A DNA stretch of 53,082 nucleotides from Paraburkholderia phosphatilytica (GTDB lineage: Bacteria; Pseudomonadota; Gammaproteobacteria; Burkholderiales; Burkholderiaceae), in NCBI RefSeq assembly GCF_003443895.1, contig NZ_QQOA01000047.1, positions 1 to 53,082 of the forward strand, written 5' to 3'. Position numbers and translations under genes: made by a program. Shown piece by piece: positions 33,083 to 42,036 of the stretch. The notes beneath the pieces were generated by a model. The model made no database searches. It saw only the letters and a program-made list of their open reading frames with translations, and was not told the origin of the DNA. Position 1 is the first letter of the stretch, and each line of letters opens with the position of its first letter.

Positions 33083-33547
33083 ATGACCGAAATGCTGCAG
33101 CTCGACACGAAAGCCTGGGCGCTGCTGGCAGCGTTGCAGGAGGACGGCCGTGCGCCGCTGAAGACGCTTGCGCTTGCCGCCGGGCTATCGATACCGGCCA
33201 CGGTGGAACGACTCAAGCGCCTGAAGGACGCGGGCGTGGTGCGCTCGGTAGTCGCCGAACTGGATCCGGCGCAGGCCGGCTACGCGGTTCGCGCGATGGT
33301 CGGCATCACCGTGCAGCAGCCTGGCAAGAAGGCCTTTCTCGACAAGCTGCGCCGCGCGCCCGAGGTCCTGGAATGCCATCACGTGGCCGGCGCCGATTCC
33401 TACATCGTGACCGTGGTGTCCCAGAGCCTCGAGGACCTCGAGCGTTTTCTCGGCTCGATCAACGGCTACGGCGAGACGCGCACGTCGATCGTCTTTTCCA
33501 CGCCCATCCCGCGTCGTGGTCTTGTGGCGCCGGGTTCGTCGCGGTGA
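33083..33547 (+). CDS. Lrp/AsnC-family regulator of the LysE exporter
   Basis: A 154-residue Lrp protein. The helix-turn-helix is at about 10-55 (LDTKAWALLAALQEDGRAPLK, ALAAGLSIPATVERLKRLKDAGVV), and the RAM domain contains CHHVAGADSYIVTVVSQSLEDLERFL. The start is ATG 33083. It is divergent from the LysE-type exporter with only 85 bases between, so it most likely activates that gene when its amino acid is abundant. Confidence 0.92.
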   Translation: MTEMLQLDTKAWALLAALQEDGRAPLKTLALAAGLSIPATVERLKRLKDAGVVRSVVAELDPAQAGYAVRAMVGITVQQPGKKAFLDKLRRAPEVLECHHVAGADSYIVTVVSQSLEDLERFLGSINGYGETRTSIVFSTPIPRRGLVAPGSSR

Positions 33548-33565
33548 GTTGAGACCGCCGCGACT

Positions 33566-34156
33566 TCACGTTGCCGCCTTTTCGGCTTCCATCTCCGCCA
33601 TGTCCTGGAACCGGTCGGCGATGCGCGGATGCGCGCGCCCGCCGTCCGCGGCGCCGATCGCGATCAGCACTTCATCCGGTCCCGGCGCATCGGCAACCTG
33701 AAACGTCGCAGTGATGAAGTGCGAGCGCTTGCCGGTCTCGGACTTGTGGATCATCGGGACCGACAGCATTGCGCCGGGCGCGACGCGCGTGTTGGTGAAG
33801 CTCAGGAACGCCGTGCCGTTCACGGCTTCGCGATACAGATTGCCGAAGCGCAGCGTGTGGATCAATGCGGACGCGTGCTCGATCTCGCCGTTGACGCCGA
33901 CTGCCGCCGCCTTGCCGTACGCTTCGACGCGCTCCGCCGGCATGATCGCGAGCAGGCGCCGGGTCATCTCCGCGCCGAGCGCGGGCGCGAGCCGCATGAT
34001 CTCGGGTCGCAGGTTTTCGACGAAACCTTGCTGAGCCCACGGATTGCGAAGAATCGCCGCCACCACCACCGACGTGATCGGCTGCGGCGCGGCCTTGCCG
34101 CCTTCGATGTGAATCTCTTCGACGAATGTCGCGATCTTGCGGATGCCTGTTTCCAT
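33566..34156 (-). CDS. AA_synth (DUF1185) family protein
   Basis: A 196-residue cytoplasmic protein starting at ATG 34156 (METGIRKIATFVEEIHIEGG). The blocks ITSVVVAAILRNPWAQ, LRPEIMRLAPALGAEMTRRLL, EHASALIHTLRFGNLYREAVNGTAFLSFTN and SVPMIHKSETGKRSHFITATFQVADAPGPDEVLIAIGAADGGRAHPRI are typical of the so-called amino acid synthesis family, whose reaction is unknown to me. It is divergent from the PucR regulator, with a perfect inverted repeat between, and probably belongs to the same regulon as the monooxygenase operon. Confidence 0.85.
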   Translation of the reverse strand: METGIRKIATFVEEIHIEGGKAAPQPITSVVVAAILRNPWAQQGFVENLRPEIMRLAPALGAEMTRRLLAIMPAERVEAYGKAAAVGVNGEIEHASALIHTLRFGNLYREAVNGTAFLSFTNTRVAPGAMLSVPMIHKSETGKRSHFITATFQVADAPGPDEVLIAIGAADGGRAHPRIADRFQDMAEMEAEKAAT

Positions 34157-34212
34157 TCCTGCCTCTCCTGGGTTTAGCGGTGGCGATGGAACAGATGCTA
34201 ATGAGCCGTGCA

Positions 34213-34234
34213 CGAAGCGTCTTCCGTCGCTTCG
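34213..34234. promoter_or_regulatory. Inverted repeat, candidate operator of the PucR regulator
   Basis: CGAAGCG (34213-34219), eight bases, CGCTTCG (34228-34234): a perfect 7-bp repeat in the 147-base gap between the divergent AA_synth and PucR genes. Confidence 0.45.
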
Positions 34235-34303
34235 GCGGATGAATCATTTATTTTCCGCTGCGTTCTGACGTATATTGAGGCGACTCAAAAGGATGCACCA
34301 GTC

Positions 34304-36139
34304 ATGTCGGACCAAACATCGCGGGTCATGTCGCTGCGGGATGTCGCCAGTCAGATCAATTCCGATGGCGATCTGGATACGGTGTTGCGGGACCTGGTCC
34401 GGGCCGCGTGCCGGCATGGTTCGTGGGACCTCGGTTCGATCATGACGGTGGATGCGGCCCACGGCTACGCGTTCGTGATGTCGCGCTACGAGACCACGCT
34501 GTTGCCTCGCTCGCTCGAAGACCGCTGGGAGCTGGCCACGAGCCCTGCGCTCGTCGCGTTGCAGCGCGGCGAGCCGGTCTATATCCGCGATGCGCGCGAG
34601 TCGCAGGAGTTTCCCGGCTACCGCCGCGAAGCGCACGAACGCGGCTACCGTACCGTGCTCGTGATGCCGATGGTCAGCAAGGACAGCGAAGGCAGACCGA
34701 TGGTGCTCGCCGTCGCGGCGCGCAAGATCGCCGACGTGTCCGCCGAAGACCTCGCGTTCATGGCGCTCATCGTGCATATCGGCGCGCTCGCGATCGAACG
34801 CGCGCATCGTCAGCGCGCACAGAGCGCCGCAGCCGAGCAGTTGCGGCACGTGCTGGTCGCGCAAGGATCGCTGCTGCGCGAAGTGCTCGCGGGCGGGTCG
34901 ATCGAGGCGTTGACCGCGATGCTGCACGATCTGCTGAAAACGCCGGTTGTGATTGCCGATCTCGTGGCGGGTCGCCTGCTTGCCGCGGGCTCGCCACTAT
35001 CGCCCAGTCATGACGAAGCGGCATGGCAACAACTGCTCGACGGCGCGTCGGGCCGCGAGATGCTGGCCACCGTGCGCGACGCGCTGATGCGGCGCCGCAC
35101 GGACAACCTGATGCTCCATCCCGCCGATGGCCTCACGCTCGAGGCGCGTATCGAACCGGTGATGGTCGACGACGAGCCGGTGGGCGCGCTGCTGTTCTTC
35201 GGCGCGATCGACGAAGGCGATCTCTTCAAGCTCACGATCGACAGCGCGCGTTTCGCGCTCAGCGTGCAATTGATGCGCAGCGTCATCCAGTTCCGCTTCG
35301 AAACCCGCACGCTGACCGAACTGTTCTTCGAGATCGTCGAGCGGCGCTGGCGCGACGAGCAGGACATCGTCGATCGCGCGAGACGGCTGGGGCTGCCGGT
35401 GCTGTCCGCGCTGCGCATGCTGGTGATCGATTTCCCACGTAATGCGGACGCCGCGATCGACGTGTCCGCGGATGCGCATCGCGCCGTCTCGCAGCTGTTC
35501 GCGCAGCAGCATGTCGCGGCGCATACGGTCACCGTCGGCGGCGGGCTCGTCTGTCTCGTCCCGCAGGAAGAGAGCGCCGACGTCGAACGTATCGGCCGCC
35601 TCGCGCAGCGCGTGGCGAGCACGCTGGGCGTGACGCTGGGTCACGAACCGATCGTCGTGCTGGGCGAAACCTGCAGCGGCCTCGAAGCGCTTGCGAAAGA
35701 GTGGGAGCGCTGCTGGCGCATGATCCGCATCGCGCGCAGCTATGGCCGCAGCGGCGCGATGGGCGTGCCGGATCTCGGTCCGCTGCCGATGCTGATCGGC
35801 GCGGCGGATGCCGCGGACGTGCGCAGCTTCGTCGAAGGCGCGATCGGCAAGGTGGTCGAATATGACCGCAAACATGCTTCGGCCTACCTGGAAACCCTGA
35901 GTGCGTACGTGCGCTCCGGTTGCCGGAGTCAGCCGTGCGCGGATGCGATGGGACTGCATGTGACGACGCTGCGCTACCGCCTTTCGCGCGTCGCCGACCT
36001 GTTCGGGATCGAAGTCGAAACGCCCGAACAGCGCTTCTCGATCGAGCTGGCGTTGCAGCTGTATCAACTGATCGAAAGCAGCCCTACCGCGCGCCCGCTC
36101 CAGGACCGCGCTGAACCGCATACGTCGAACGCGAGATGA
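34304..36139 (+). CDS. GAF-domain PucR-family transcriptional regulator
   Basis: A 611-residue regulator. A GAF sensor occupies about 25-175 (LDTVLRDLVRAACRHGSWDLGSIM, GYRTVLVMPMVSKD, MALIVHIGALAIERAHR). A middle GGDEF-like CdaR region follows, and the C-terminal PucR helix-turn-helix is AYLETLSAYVRSGCRSQPCADAMGLHVTTLRYRLSRV. Proteins of this build activate catabolic operons in response to a small aromatic, purine or diacid effector bound by GAF. It is located between the AA_synth gene and the reductase/ALDH/monooxygenase/hydrolase genes, 94 bases before the latter, so it is their likely activator. The start is ATG 34304. Confidence 0.88.
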   Translation: MSDQTSRVMSLRDVASQINSDGDLDTVLRDLVRAACRHGSWDLGSIMTVDAAHGYAFVMSRYETTLLPRSLEDRWELATSPALVALQRGEPVYIRDARESQEFPGYRREAHERGYRTVLVMPMVSKDSEGRPMVLAVAARKIADVSAEDLAFMALIVHIGALAIERAHRQRAQSAAAEQLRHVLVAQGSLLREVLAGGSIEALTAMLHDLLKTPVVIADLVAGRLLAAGSPLSPSHDEAAWQQLLDGASGREMLATVRDALMRRRTDNLMLHPADGLTLEARIEPVMVDDEPVGALLFFGAIDEGDLFKLTIDSARFALSVQLMRSVIQFRFETRTLTELFFEIVERRWRDEQDIVDRARRLGLPVLSALRMLVIDFPRNADAAIDVSADAHRAVSQLFAQQHVAAHTVTVGGGLVCLVPQEESADVERIGRLAQRVASTLGVTLGHEPIVVLGETCSGLEALAKEWERCWRMIRIARSYGRSGAMGVPDLGPLPMLIGAADAADVRSFVEGAIGKVVEYDRKHASAYLETLSAYVRSGCRSQPCADAMGLHVTTLRYRLSRVADLFGIEVETPEQRFSIELALQLYQLIESSPTARPLQDRAEPHTSNAR

Positions 36140-36233
36140 ATCGGCAGTAAATCTCCTTCGTTCCAGCGGAAGTTTCAAAAAAAGAGTTCGCTTAACTTAC
36201 ACCTCATCGTCACGACGCACCGAGGTGAAGTAC

Positions 36234-37217
36234 ATGCAAGCCGAACTCGCGGATAAGCCCAACGTCATCGATCCCATCGCGCTGCGAGGGGCGTTCGGCA
36301 CCTTCGTGACGGGCGTGACCGTCATCACGACGCGCGATGCCGAAGGACGTCCACGCGGCATGACCGCGAACTCGTTCACGTCGGTTTCGCTCGATCCGCC
36401 GCTGCTCCTCGTCTGCGTAGGAAAGAGCGCCGCGAGTTCGCCCGCCTTCCAGGCGTCCGGACACTTCGCCGTCAATCTGCTGCGCGCCGAGCAGACCCAT
36501 GTGTCGAACCTGTTCGCGTCGAAGTCGGGGGACAAGTTCGCGAGCGTCAGCCACGACACGGTGCACACCGGCGCGCCGGTGCTCGCCGACTGTCTGACGT
36601 GGTTCGACTGCACCGTGCACGATCGCGTCGACGCCGGCGACCATATGGTGTTGATCGGACGCGTGCAGGCATTCGGCACGAGCCCGTCCGCGCCGCTCGG
36701 CTTCTGCAGGGGACGATACGCCGAGGTGAAGGATCCGTTGCCGCCCGGCTGGCTCGCATCGCACGGCATGGCCGCGGGCTATCTCGTCGAGGCGCAGGGC
36801 AGCGTGTTGCTCGTGAAGGACGGCGCCCGCGGCTGGGTCCTGCCGAGCGCGCCACGGCGGCTCGCCAACGGCAGGCTGCCGATCTCCGGCGGCGACGAAC
36901 TCGAACTGCTGCCCGACGACACCTTCCTCTACTCCGTATTCGACATCGACGGCAGCGATTCCGGCTACCTGATCTATCGCGCGCGTCTCGCGCAGCCGCG
37001 CGCCGGCGACGAGCTGCCCAATCTGCCCCATGGCTTCCAGTTTTTCCCGCTGGACCAGTTGCCGTACGACGACATCGCGAGCGTGGAAATGCGCTCGATG
37101 CTGCGGCGCTATGTGCGCGAAAGCTCGTTAGGCCGGTTCGGCATCTACATGGATTCGCACGACGGCGGACGTGTCGCGATGGTGAGCGCGGCACAGCCGT
37201 GGGCGCGTCATCCGTAA
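36234..37217 (+). CDS. Flavin reductase component with C-terminal extension (TgnA-like)
   Basis: A 327-residue protein. Residues about 10-165 are a FMN-binding split-barrel flavin reductase (LRGAFGTFVTGVTVITTRD, GMTANSFTSVSLDPPLLLVCV, FAVNLLRAEQTHVSNLFA, GAPVLADCLTWFDCTV, HMVLIGRVQAF). Residues about 180-327 form an extra domain (GSVLLVKDGARGWVLPSAPRR, ELELLPDDTFLYSVFDI) resembling a Nudix fold, without a complete Nudix box. It supplies reduced flavin to the luciferase-type monooxygenase at 38789. GAGG at 36222-36225 fits ATG 36234. The reductase/ALDH/monooxygenase/hydrolase set parallels TgnA-C-B-D of trigonelline degradation in Acinetobacter. Confidence 0.85.
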   Translation: MQAELADKPNVIDPIALRGAFGTFVTGVTVITTRDAEGRPRGMTANSFTSVSLDPPLLLVCVGKSAASSPAFQASGHFAVNLLRAEQTHVSNLFASKSGDKFASVSHDTVHTGAPVLADCLTWFDCTVHDRVDAGDHMVLIGRVQAFGTSPSAPLGFCRGRYAEVKDPLPPGWLASHGMAAGYLVEAQGSVLLVKDGARGWVLPSAPRRLANGRLPISGGDELELLPDDTFLYSVFDIDGSDSGYLIYRARLAQPRAGDELPNLPHGFQFFPLDQLPYDDIASVEMRSMLRRYVRESSLGRFGIYMDSHDGGRVAMVSAAQPWARHP

Positions 37218-37238
37218 TCTCGACCAGAAAGGAACACC

Positions 37239-38750
37239 ATGAAGACGACAGTCGACAGCCTGCAGGGATCGCGCCTGGACCTGTTCATCGACGGCCAGTT
37301 CACGCGGCCGCACAGCGGCCAGTACGTGCCGAGCTACGACCCGACCACCGCGGAGCCCTGGTACGAATTCGCGCAGGCCGACGAGCGCGACGTGGACACC
37401 GCGGTGCGTTCGGCGCAGGCGGCGTTCAGGCATCCATCGTGGGCGCGCATGACGCAGACCGATCGCGGCAAGCTGGTGCGACGGCTGGGCGAACTGGTGC
37501 GCGAGCATGCCGACGAACTCGCGATGATCGAATGCCGCGACAACGGCAAGCTGCTGAAGGAAATGCGCGCGCAGATGCGGGCGATTCCGGACTCGTATCT
37601 GTACTTCGCCGGGATGGCGGACAAGCTGCAGGGCGACACGATTCCCGTCAACAAGCTCGATACGCTGAACTTCAACCTGCGCGAACCGATCGGCGTGGTG
37701 GGGATGATCATTCCGTGGAATTCGCCGCTGATGATGTTGACCGGCACGCTCGCGCCGTGTCTCGCGATCGGCAACACGATCGTCGTGAAGCCGTCCGAGC
37801 ATGCGACCGCTTCGACGCTCGCGCTTGCCGAACTGGCGATCGAAGCAGGCATTCCGCCGGGCGTGATCAACGTGGTGAGCGGCGACGGCATGACGACGGG
37901 CGACGCGCTGACGCGTCACCCGGGCGTCGCGAAGTACGTGTTCACCGGCAGCACGATGACGGGCCGCAAGATCGCCGGCAACGCGGCGCAGAACCTCGTG
38001 CCGTGCCAGATGGAACTGGGCGGCAAGTCGCCGCACGTGGTGTTCGCCGACGTGGACATCGAGCGCGCGGTCAACGGCGTGGTGTCCGGCATTTTCGCGG
38101 CGGCGGGGCAGACCTGCGTGGCGGGGTCGCGCTGCTTCGTCGAGGCCTCGGCGCACGAGCGCTTCGTCGAAGCGCTCGTGGAGCGCACGCGGCGCGTGAA
38201 GGTGGGCCATCCGGTCGCGGACGACACCGACATCGGCCCGCTCGCGCTCGCCGCGCAGCTCGAGAAGGTGCGCAGCTACGTGGCGTCCGGCGTGCAGGAA
38301 GGCGCGAAGATCGCGGCCGGCGGCCGGCAGCCGCAGGATTCGGAACTCGCGCGCGGCTGGTACTACGAGCCCACCGTGATCACGCACGCGCACAACAGGA
38401 TGCGCTTCATGCAGGACGAGATCTTCGGACCCGTGGTCGGCGTGGTGCCGTTTCGCGACGAAGCGGAATTGATCGAACTCGCGAACGACACCGAATACGG
38501 TCTCGCGGCCGGCATCTGGACGCAGAACATCGATCGCGCGATGCGCTTCGCGCGGCAGGTCGATGCGGGCACGGTCTGGATCAACACGTACCGCTCGGCC
38601 GCCTACATGTCGGCGAACGGCGGCATGAAACGCAGCGGCTATGGGCGCCGCGGCGGCTTCGAAGTGATGCGCGAATTCTCGCGCCTGAAGAACGTGGTGA
38701 TCGACTATTCCGGCGCGATGCAGGACCCGTTCGTGATTCGTCTGCGCTGA
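37239..38750 (+). CDS. NAD(P)-dependent aldehyde dehydrogenase (TgnC-like)
   Basis: A 503-residue ALDH with every catalytic residue: Asn161 (PWNSPL), Lys184 (VKPSE), Glu259 (MELGGKSP) and Cys293 (GQTCVAGSR). Its place after the flavin reductase and before the luciferase-like monooxygenase suggests it oxidises the semialdehyde or hydroxylactone released by ring cleavage, as TgnC does in trigonelline breakdown. The gene is 21 bases after the reductase and has AAAGGA before its ATG. Confidence 0.92.
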   Translation: MKTTVDSLQGSRLDLFIDGQFTRPHSGQYVPSYDPTTAEPWYEFAQADERDVDTAVRSAQAAFRHPSWARMTQTDRGKLVRRLGELVREHADELAMIECRDNGKLLKEMRAQMRAIPDSYLYFAGMADKLQGDTIPVNKLDTLNFNLREPIGVVGMIIPWNSPLMMLTGTLAPCLAIGNTIVVKPSEHATASTLALAELAIEAGIPPGVINVVSGDGMTTGDALTRHPGVAKYVFTGSTMTGRKIAGNAAQNLVPCQMELGGKSPHVVFADVDIERAVNGVVSGIFAAAGQTCVAGSRCFVEASAHERFVEALVERTRRVKVGHPVADDTDIGPLALAAQLEKVRSYVASGVQEGAKIAAGGRQPQDSELARGWYYEPTVITHAHNRMRFMQDEIFGPVVGVVPFRDEAELIELANDTEYGLAAGIWTQNIDRAMRFARQVDAGTVWINTYRSAAYMSANGGMKRSGYGRRGGFEVMREFSRLKNVVIDYSGAMQDPFVIRLR

Positions 38751-38788
38751 CGCGCGGCGCGTCATTCCAACAAGACCAGGAGCCCATA

Positions 38789-39913
38789 ATGAAATTTGCA
38801 ATCTCGCTGAGCATGGAGCGCTTCTCTCCAGACGCTTCGATGAATGAGGCGCAGGCCAACATGCTTCGCCTCGCGCGTCTCGCCGACGAAGGCGGCTTCG
38901 AAACGCTGTGGACCGCCGAGCATCACACCATCGAATGCACGATCTCGCCGAATCCGTTCACCGTGCTCACGTGGCTCGCGCAGCACACCGAGCGCATCCG
39001 CCTCGGCACCGCGACGCTGGTGGCGCCGTACTGGTCGCCGATTCGCCTCGCGGGCGAAGCCGCGCTGTGCGATCACCTGACGCAAGGCCGGCTCGAATTC
39101 GGCATCGCGCGCGGCGCGTATCAGTACGAGTTCGACCGCATGGCGGGCGGCATGCCGCAGCAGGAAGGCGTCGCGTACATGAAGGAACTCGTGCCCGCGG
39201 TAAAGAACCTGTGGAAGGGCGACTACGCGCATGAAGGGCACTACTGGCGGTTTCCGCTCGCCACCTCGGTGCCGAAGCCTCTGCAGCAGCCGCATCCGCC
39301 GATCTGGGTCGCGACGCGCGATCCGGGCAGTTTCGACTGGGCCGTGGGCATTGGCGCGAACATCCTGTCCACGCCGCTGTCCGCTCCGGCTTCCGAAGTG
39401 CGCGTGCTGGGCGAAAAATTCCGCAAGGCCGTCGCCGATCATCCTGAACATCCGCGGCCGCGCTTCATGATGCAGCGTCGCACCTGCGTATACGACCGCA
39501 AGGAGGACTGGGAGGTGGCGGTGCGTCACAGCGTGGACTATGGCCGGACCTTCGAGAACCTGATGCAGAACGTCGGCACTGTGAGCAACGGTTTTCCGGA
39601 AGCCGTGCCGTACGAGGTCGTGGCGAACCGCTCGAACTACGATCCCGAGAGCATCCGCGAAAACCTGATGTTCGGCACGCCCGACGAAGTGATCAGGAAG
39701 CTGCAGGTCTACGAAGAAGAAGGCGTCGACCAGTACACGCTCGGCCTGTCGTTCAATCTGCCGTTCGAGCTGCAGCAGAAGACGCTGCGCCTTTTCATCG
39801 ACGAGGTGATGCCGCATTTCGCGGCGCGCGAGCGCGACCGTGATCGGGACAATGCGCGCAAGCCGGCGGGTGCGCGCAACGGCGTGGCGAACGTCGCGGC
39901 CGCGGGGCGCTGA
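38789..39913 (+). CDS. Luciferase-like flavin-dependent monooxygenase (TgnB-like)
   Basis: A 374-residue LLM-class TIM-barrel enzyme using reduced FMN from the reductase. Characteristic parts are the N-terminal KFAISLSMERFSPDASM, LWTAEHHTIECTISPNPFTVLTWLAQHTERIRLGT, RLEFGIARGAYQYEFDRM and HPPIWVATRDPGSFDWAVGIGANILS. In TgnAB the oxygenase opens the pyridinium ring between C2 and C3; here the substrate is inferred from the company of a betaine importer. The tail from about 350 is low-complexity (RERDRDRDNARKPAGARNG). It is 38 bases after the ALDH gene and 3 bases before the hydrolase. Confidence 0.9.
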   Translation: MKFAISLSMERFSPDASMNEAQANMLRLARLADEGGFETLWTAEHHTIECTISPNPFTVLTWLAQHTERIRLGTATLVAPYWSPIRLAGEAALCDHLTQGRLEFGIARGAYQYEFDRMAGGMPQQEGVAYMKELVPAVKNLWKGDYAHEGHYWRFPLATSVPKPLQQPHPPIWVATRDPGSFDWAVGIGANILSTPLSAPASEVRVLGEKFRKAVADHPEHPRPRFMMQRRTCVYDRKEDWEVAVRHSVDYGRTFENLMQNVGTVSNGFPEAVPYEVVANRSNYDPESIRENLMFGTPDEVIRKLQVYEEEGVDQYTLGLSFNLPFELQQKTLRLFIDEVMPHFAARERDRDRDNARKPAGARNGVANVAAAGR

Positions 39914-39916
39914 GCG

Positions 39917-40756
39917 ATGAACGCGCCAGCTTCCGTCATGCCGGGCCAGCACGGCTACAGCGCGCTCACGGTGCGCGGCGTCGAGCTGAACTACCGGCTG
40001 CAGGGCAGCGGGTCCAGGCCGCTCGTCTGCATCCACGGTGTCGGTTCGTATCTGGAAGCGTGGGATGGCGTGGCGTCGCGTCTCGGCGACGCGTTCCGCG
40101 TCCTCACGTTCGACCTGCGCGGTCACGGCCGTTCGTCGCGCGTGAAAGGCCGCTACGAGATCGACGAGTTCGTCGGCGACGTGCTGGCGCTGGCCGCGCA
40201 TGTCGGCTTCGAGCGCTTCGACCTCGCGGGCTTTTCGCTGGGCGGCCTGATCGCGCAGCGTCTCGCGCTCACGCATCCCGACGTGCTCAAGAAGCTCGTG
40301 CTGCTGTCCACCGTGGCCGGCCGCACACCGGAAGAACGCGAGCGCGTGGCCGCGCGTCTCGCGGCGCTGCAGGCGGGCGAGCAGGGCGCGCACTACGATG
40401 CGTCGTTGTCGAGGTGGCTGACCGAAGCGTTTCAGGCGCGTCATCCCGAACTGGTTTCGCAGCTGCGCGCGCGGAACGCCGAGAACGATCCGACGTGCTA
40501 TGCGGCGGCGTATCGTGTGCTCGCGCAGACCGATTTCGGCGGGTTCATCGATCAGATCAAAACGCCCACGCTGATCGCAACCGGCGAAGAAGACGAGGGC
40601 TCGAACCCGCGCATGGCGAACTACATGCATCAGTGCATCCGCAATTCCAGCGTCGCGATCCTGCCGGGTCTGCGTCATTCGATTCTGATCGAAGCGCCGG
40701 ATACGGTGGCCGCGATGATGCGCCGCTTTCTGCTCGACCAGCACGAGGAGCGCTGA
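39917..40756 (+). CDS. Alpha/beta-fold hydrolase (TgnD-like)
   Basis: A 279-residue hydrolase with the elbow GFSLGG (nucleophile Ser107), the oxyanion block IHGVGSYLEAWD, FDLRGHGRSS and a catalytic His in GLRHSILIEAPD. It is of the 3-oxoadipate enol-lactonase/C-C hydrolase type. In the trigonelline route the last step, releasing methylamine, formate, carbon dioxide and succinic semialdehyde, is made by such an enzyme (TgnD). The gene starts 3 bases after the monooxygenase stop, so the products are probably made together. Confidence 0.88.
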   Translation: MNAPASVMPGQHGYSALTVRGVELNYRLQGSGSRPLVCIHGVGSYLEAWDGVASRLGDAFRVLTFDLRGHGRSSRVKGRYEIDEFVGDVLALAAHVGFERFDLAGFSLGGLIAQRLALTHPDVLKKLVLLSTVAGRTPEERERVAARLAALQAGEQGAHYDASLSRWLTEAFQARHPELVSQLRARNAENDPTCYAAAYRVLAQTDFGGFIDQIKTPTLIATGEEDEGSNPRMANYMHQCIRNSSVAILPGLRHSILIEAPDTVAAMMRRFLLDQHEER

Positions 40757-40845
40757 AGACGATCGTCGAGGAATGCGGCGAGCCGACTGTTCGACGTTGC
40801 CGAAACCTTCCTCGTCCTGCTGATTTGCTGTGAGGAGACACGACT

Positions 40846-42036
40846 ATGAGTGAGCGTTTGAAGATCGAACATCTGTACAAGGTGTTCACCGATCGCCCGG
40901 CTCCGGCGCTGGCGATGCTGCGCGAAGGCGCGAGCAAGGCCGAGGTGCAGGAGAAGCTGGGCGTCGTGGTCGGCCTCGACGACGTCACGCTGAGCGTGCC
41001 GTCGGGCTCGATCTACATGATCATGGGGCTGTCGGGTTCCGGCAAATCGACGCTCGCGCGCTGCATCAACCGCCTCAACGAACCGAGCGCGGGGCGCATC
41101 CTGCTCGACGGTACGGACCTTTGCGGACTCGACGAACACGGTCTGCGCGAGGTGCGCCGCAACCGTATCTCGATGGTGTTCCAGCACTTCGCGCTGCTGC
41201 CCAACCGCCGCGTGATCGAGAACGTCGAGTTCGGCCTGAAGCTGCGCGGCGTGTCCGCTGCGGCACGTCGCCGCCGGGCGGAAGAGGTGCTGAGCGTGGT
41301 GGGCCTCGCGCGCTGGTCGCAGCACCTGCCGCACGAGCTGAGCGGCGGCATGCGCCAGCGTGTCGGGCTGGCGCGCGCGCTGGCCACCGACGCCGACATG
41401 CTCATCATGGACGAAGCGTTCAGCGCGCTCGATCCGCTGATCCGCACCGAGATGCAGGACGAGCTGCTGCGGCTGCAGCGCACGCTCAACAAGACCATCC
41501 TCTTCATCACGCACGACTTCCAGGAAGCGCTCAAGCTCGGCACGCGCATCGCGATCATGTCCGAAGGCAAGCTCGTGCGCGAAGGCACACCGCAATCCAT
41601 CGTGCTCGAGCCCGGCAGCGACTACGTGGCGGCGTTCACACGCGACGTGGACCGCGCGCGGCTCTTCGACGCGAGCTCGGTCATGACGTCGCTCGCGGAG
41701 ATTCTGCGACGTTCCGGCCGCGTGCTGATGGGCGACGCATCGGGGGCGCCCGGTCCGGCCTTTGTGCTCGACACCGACGCGCGCGTGCTCGGCGCGCTGA
41801 ACGCGGCGGAGGTCGAGGCGGTGAAGGGCGGTGCATCGTTGCCGCCACTGCAGGCGCCCTTCGTCAGCGTGCGTTGCGATGCGCGGCTCGTCGACGTGGC
41901 CGGGCGCTGCGGCACCGAAGGCCCGATCGCGGTGGTAGACGATGCCGGCCGTCTGATGGGCCGGCTGGAAGTGGGGCAGCTGCTTGCCCGTATCGGCGCG
42001 CAGAGCGCTGCAGGAGGACGCCATGTTCAAGGCTGA
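40846..42036 (+). CDS. Glycine betaine/proline-type ABC transporter ATP-binding protein (ProV-like)
   Basis: A 396-residue ATPase. The N-terminus KIEHLYKVFTDRP...ALAMLREGASKAEVQEKLGVVVGLDDVTLSV is the ProV-specific insertion. Walker A is GLSGSGKST, the signature LSGGMRQRVGLARALA and Walker B MLIMDEAFSALDPL follow. The region after about 280 is a weakly conserved CBS pair (VLDTDARVLGALNAAEVEA, IAVVDDAGRLMGRL) of the kind that senses ionic strength in OpuA. It is 90 bases after the hydrolase gene and overlaps the permease gene by 14 bases. A betaine such as trigonelline is a plausible cargo given the operon. Confidence 0.94.
   Translation: MSERLKIEHLYKVFTDRPAPALAMLREGASKAEVQEKLGVVVGLDDVTLSVPSGSIYMIMGLSGSGKSTLARCINRLNEPSAGRILLDGTDLCGLDEHGLREVRRNRISMVFQHFALLPNRRVIENVEFGLKLRGVSAAARRRRAEEVLSVVGLARWSQHLPHELSGGMRQRVGLARALATDADMLIMDEAFSALDPLIRTEMQDELLRLQRTLNKTILFITHDFQEALKLGTRIAIMSEGKLVREGTPQSIVLEPGSDYVAAFTRDVDRARLFDASSVMTSLAEILRRSGRVLMGDASGAPGPAFVLDTDARVLGALNAAEVEAVKGGASLPPLQAPFVSVRCDARLVDVAGRCGTEGPIAVVDDAGRLMGRLEVGQLLARIGAQSAAGGRHVQG

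Noticed and set aside
36599..38788. Long upstream extension of the monooxygenase reading frame through the reductase and ALDH genes
   Set aside because: The protein homology starts at ATG 38789; the extension is an Arg-rich shadow of two well-supported genes in another frame.
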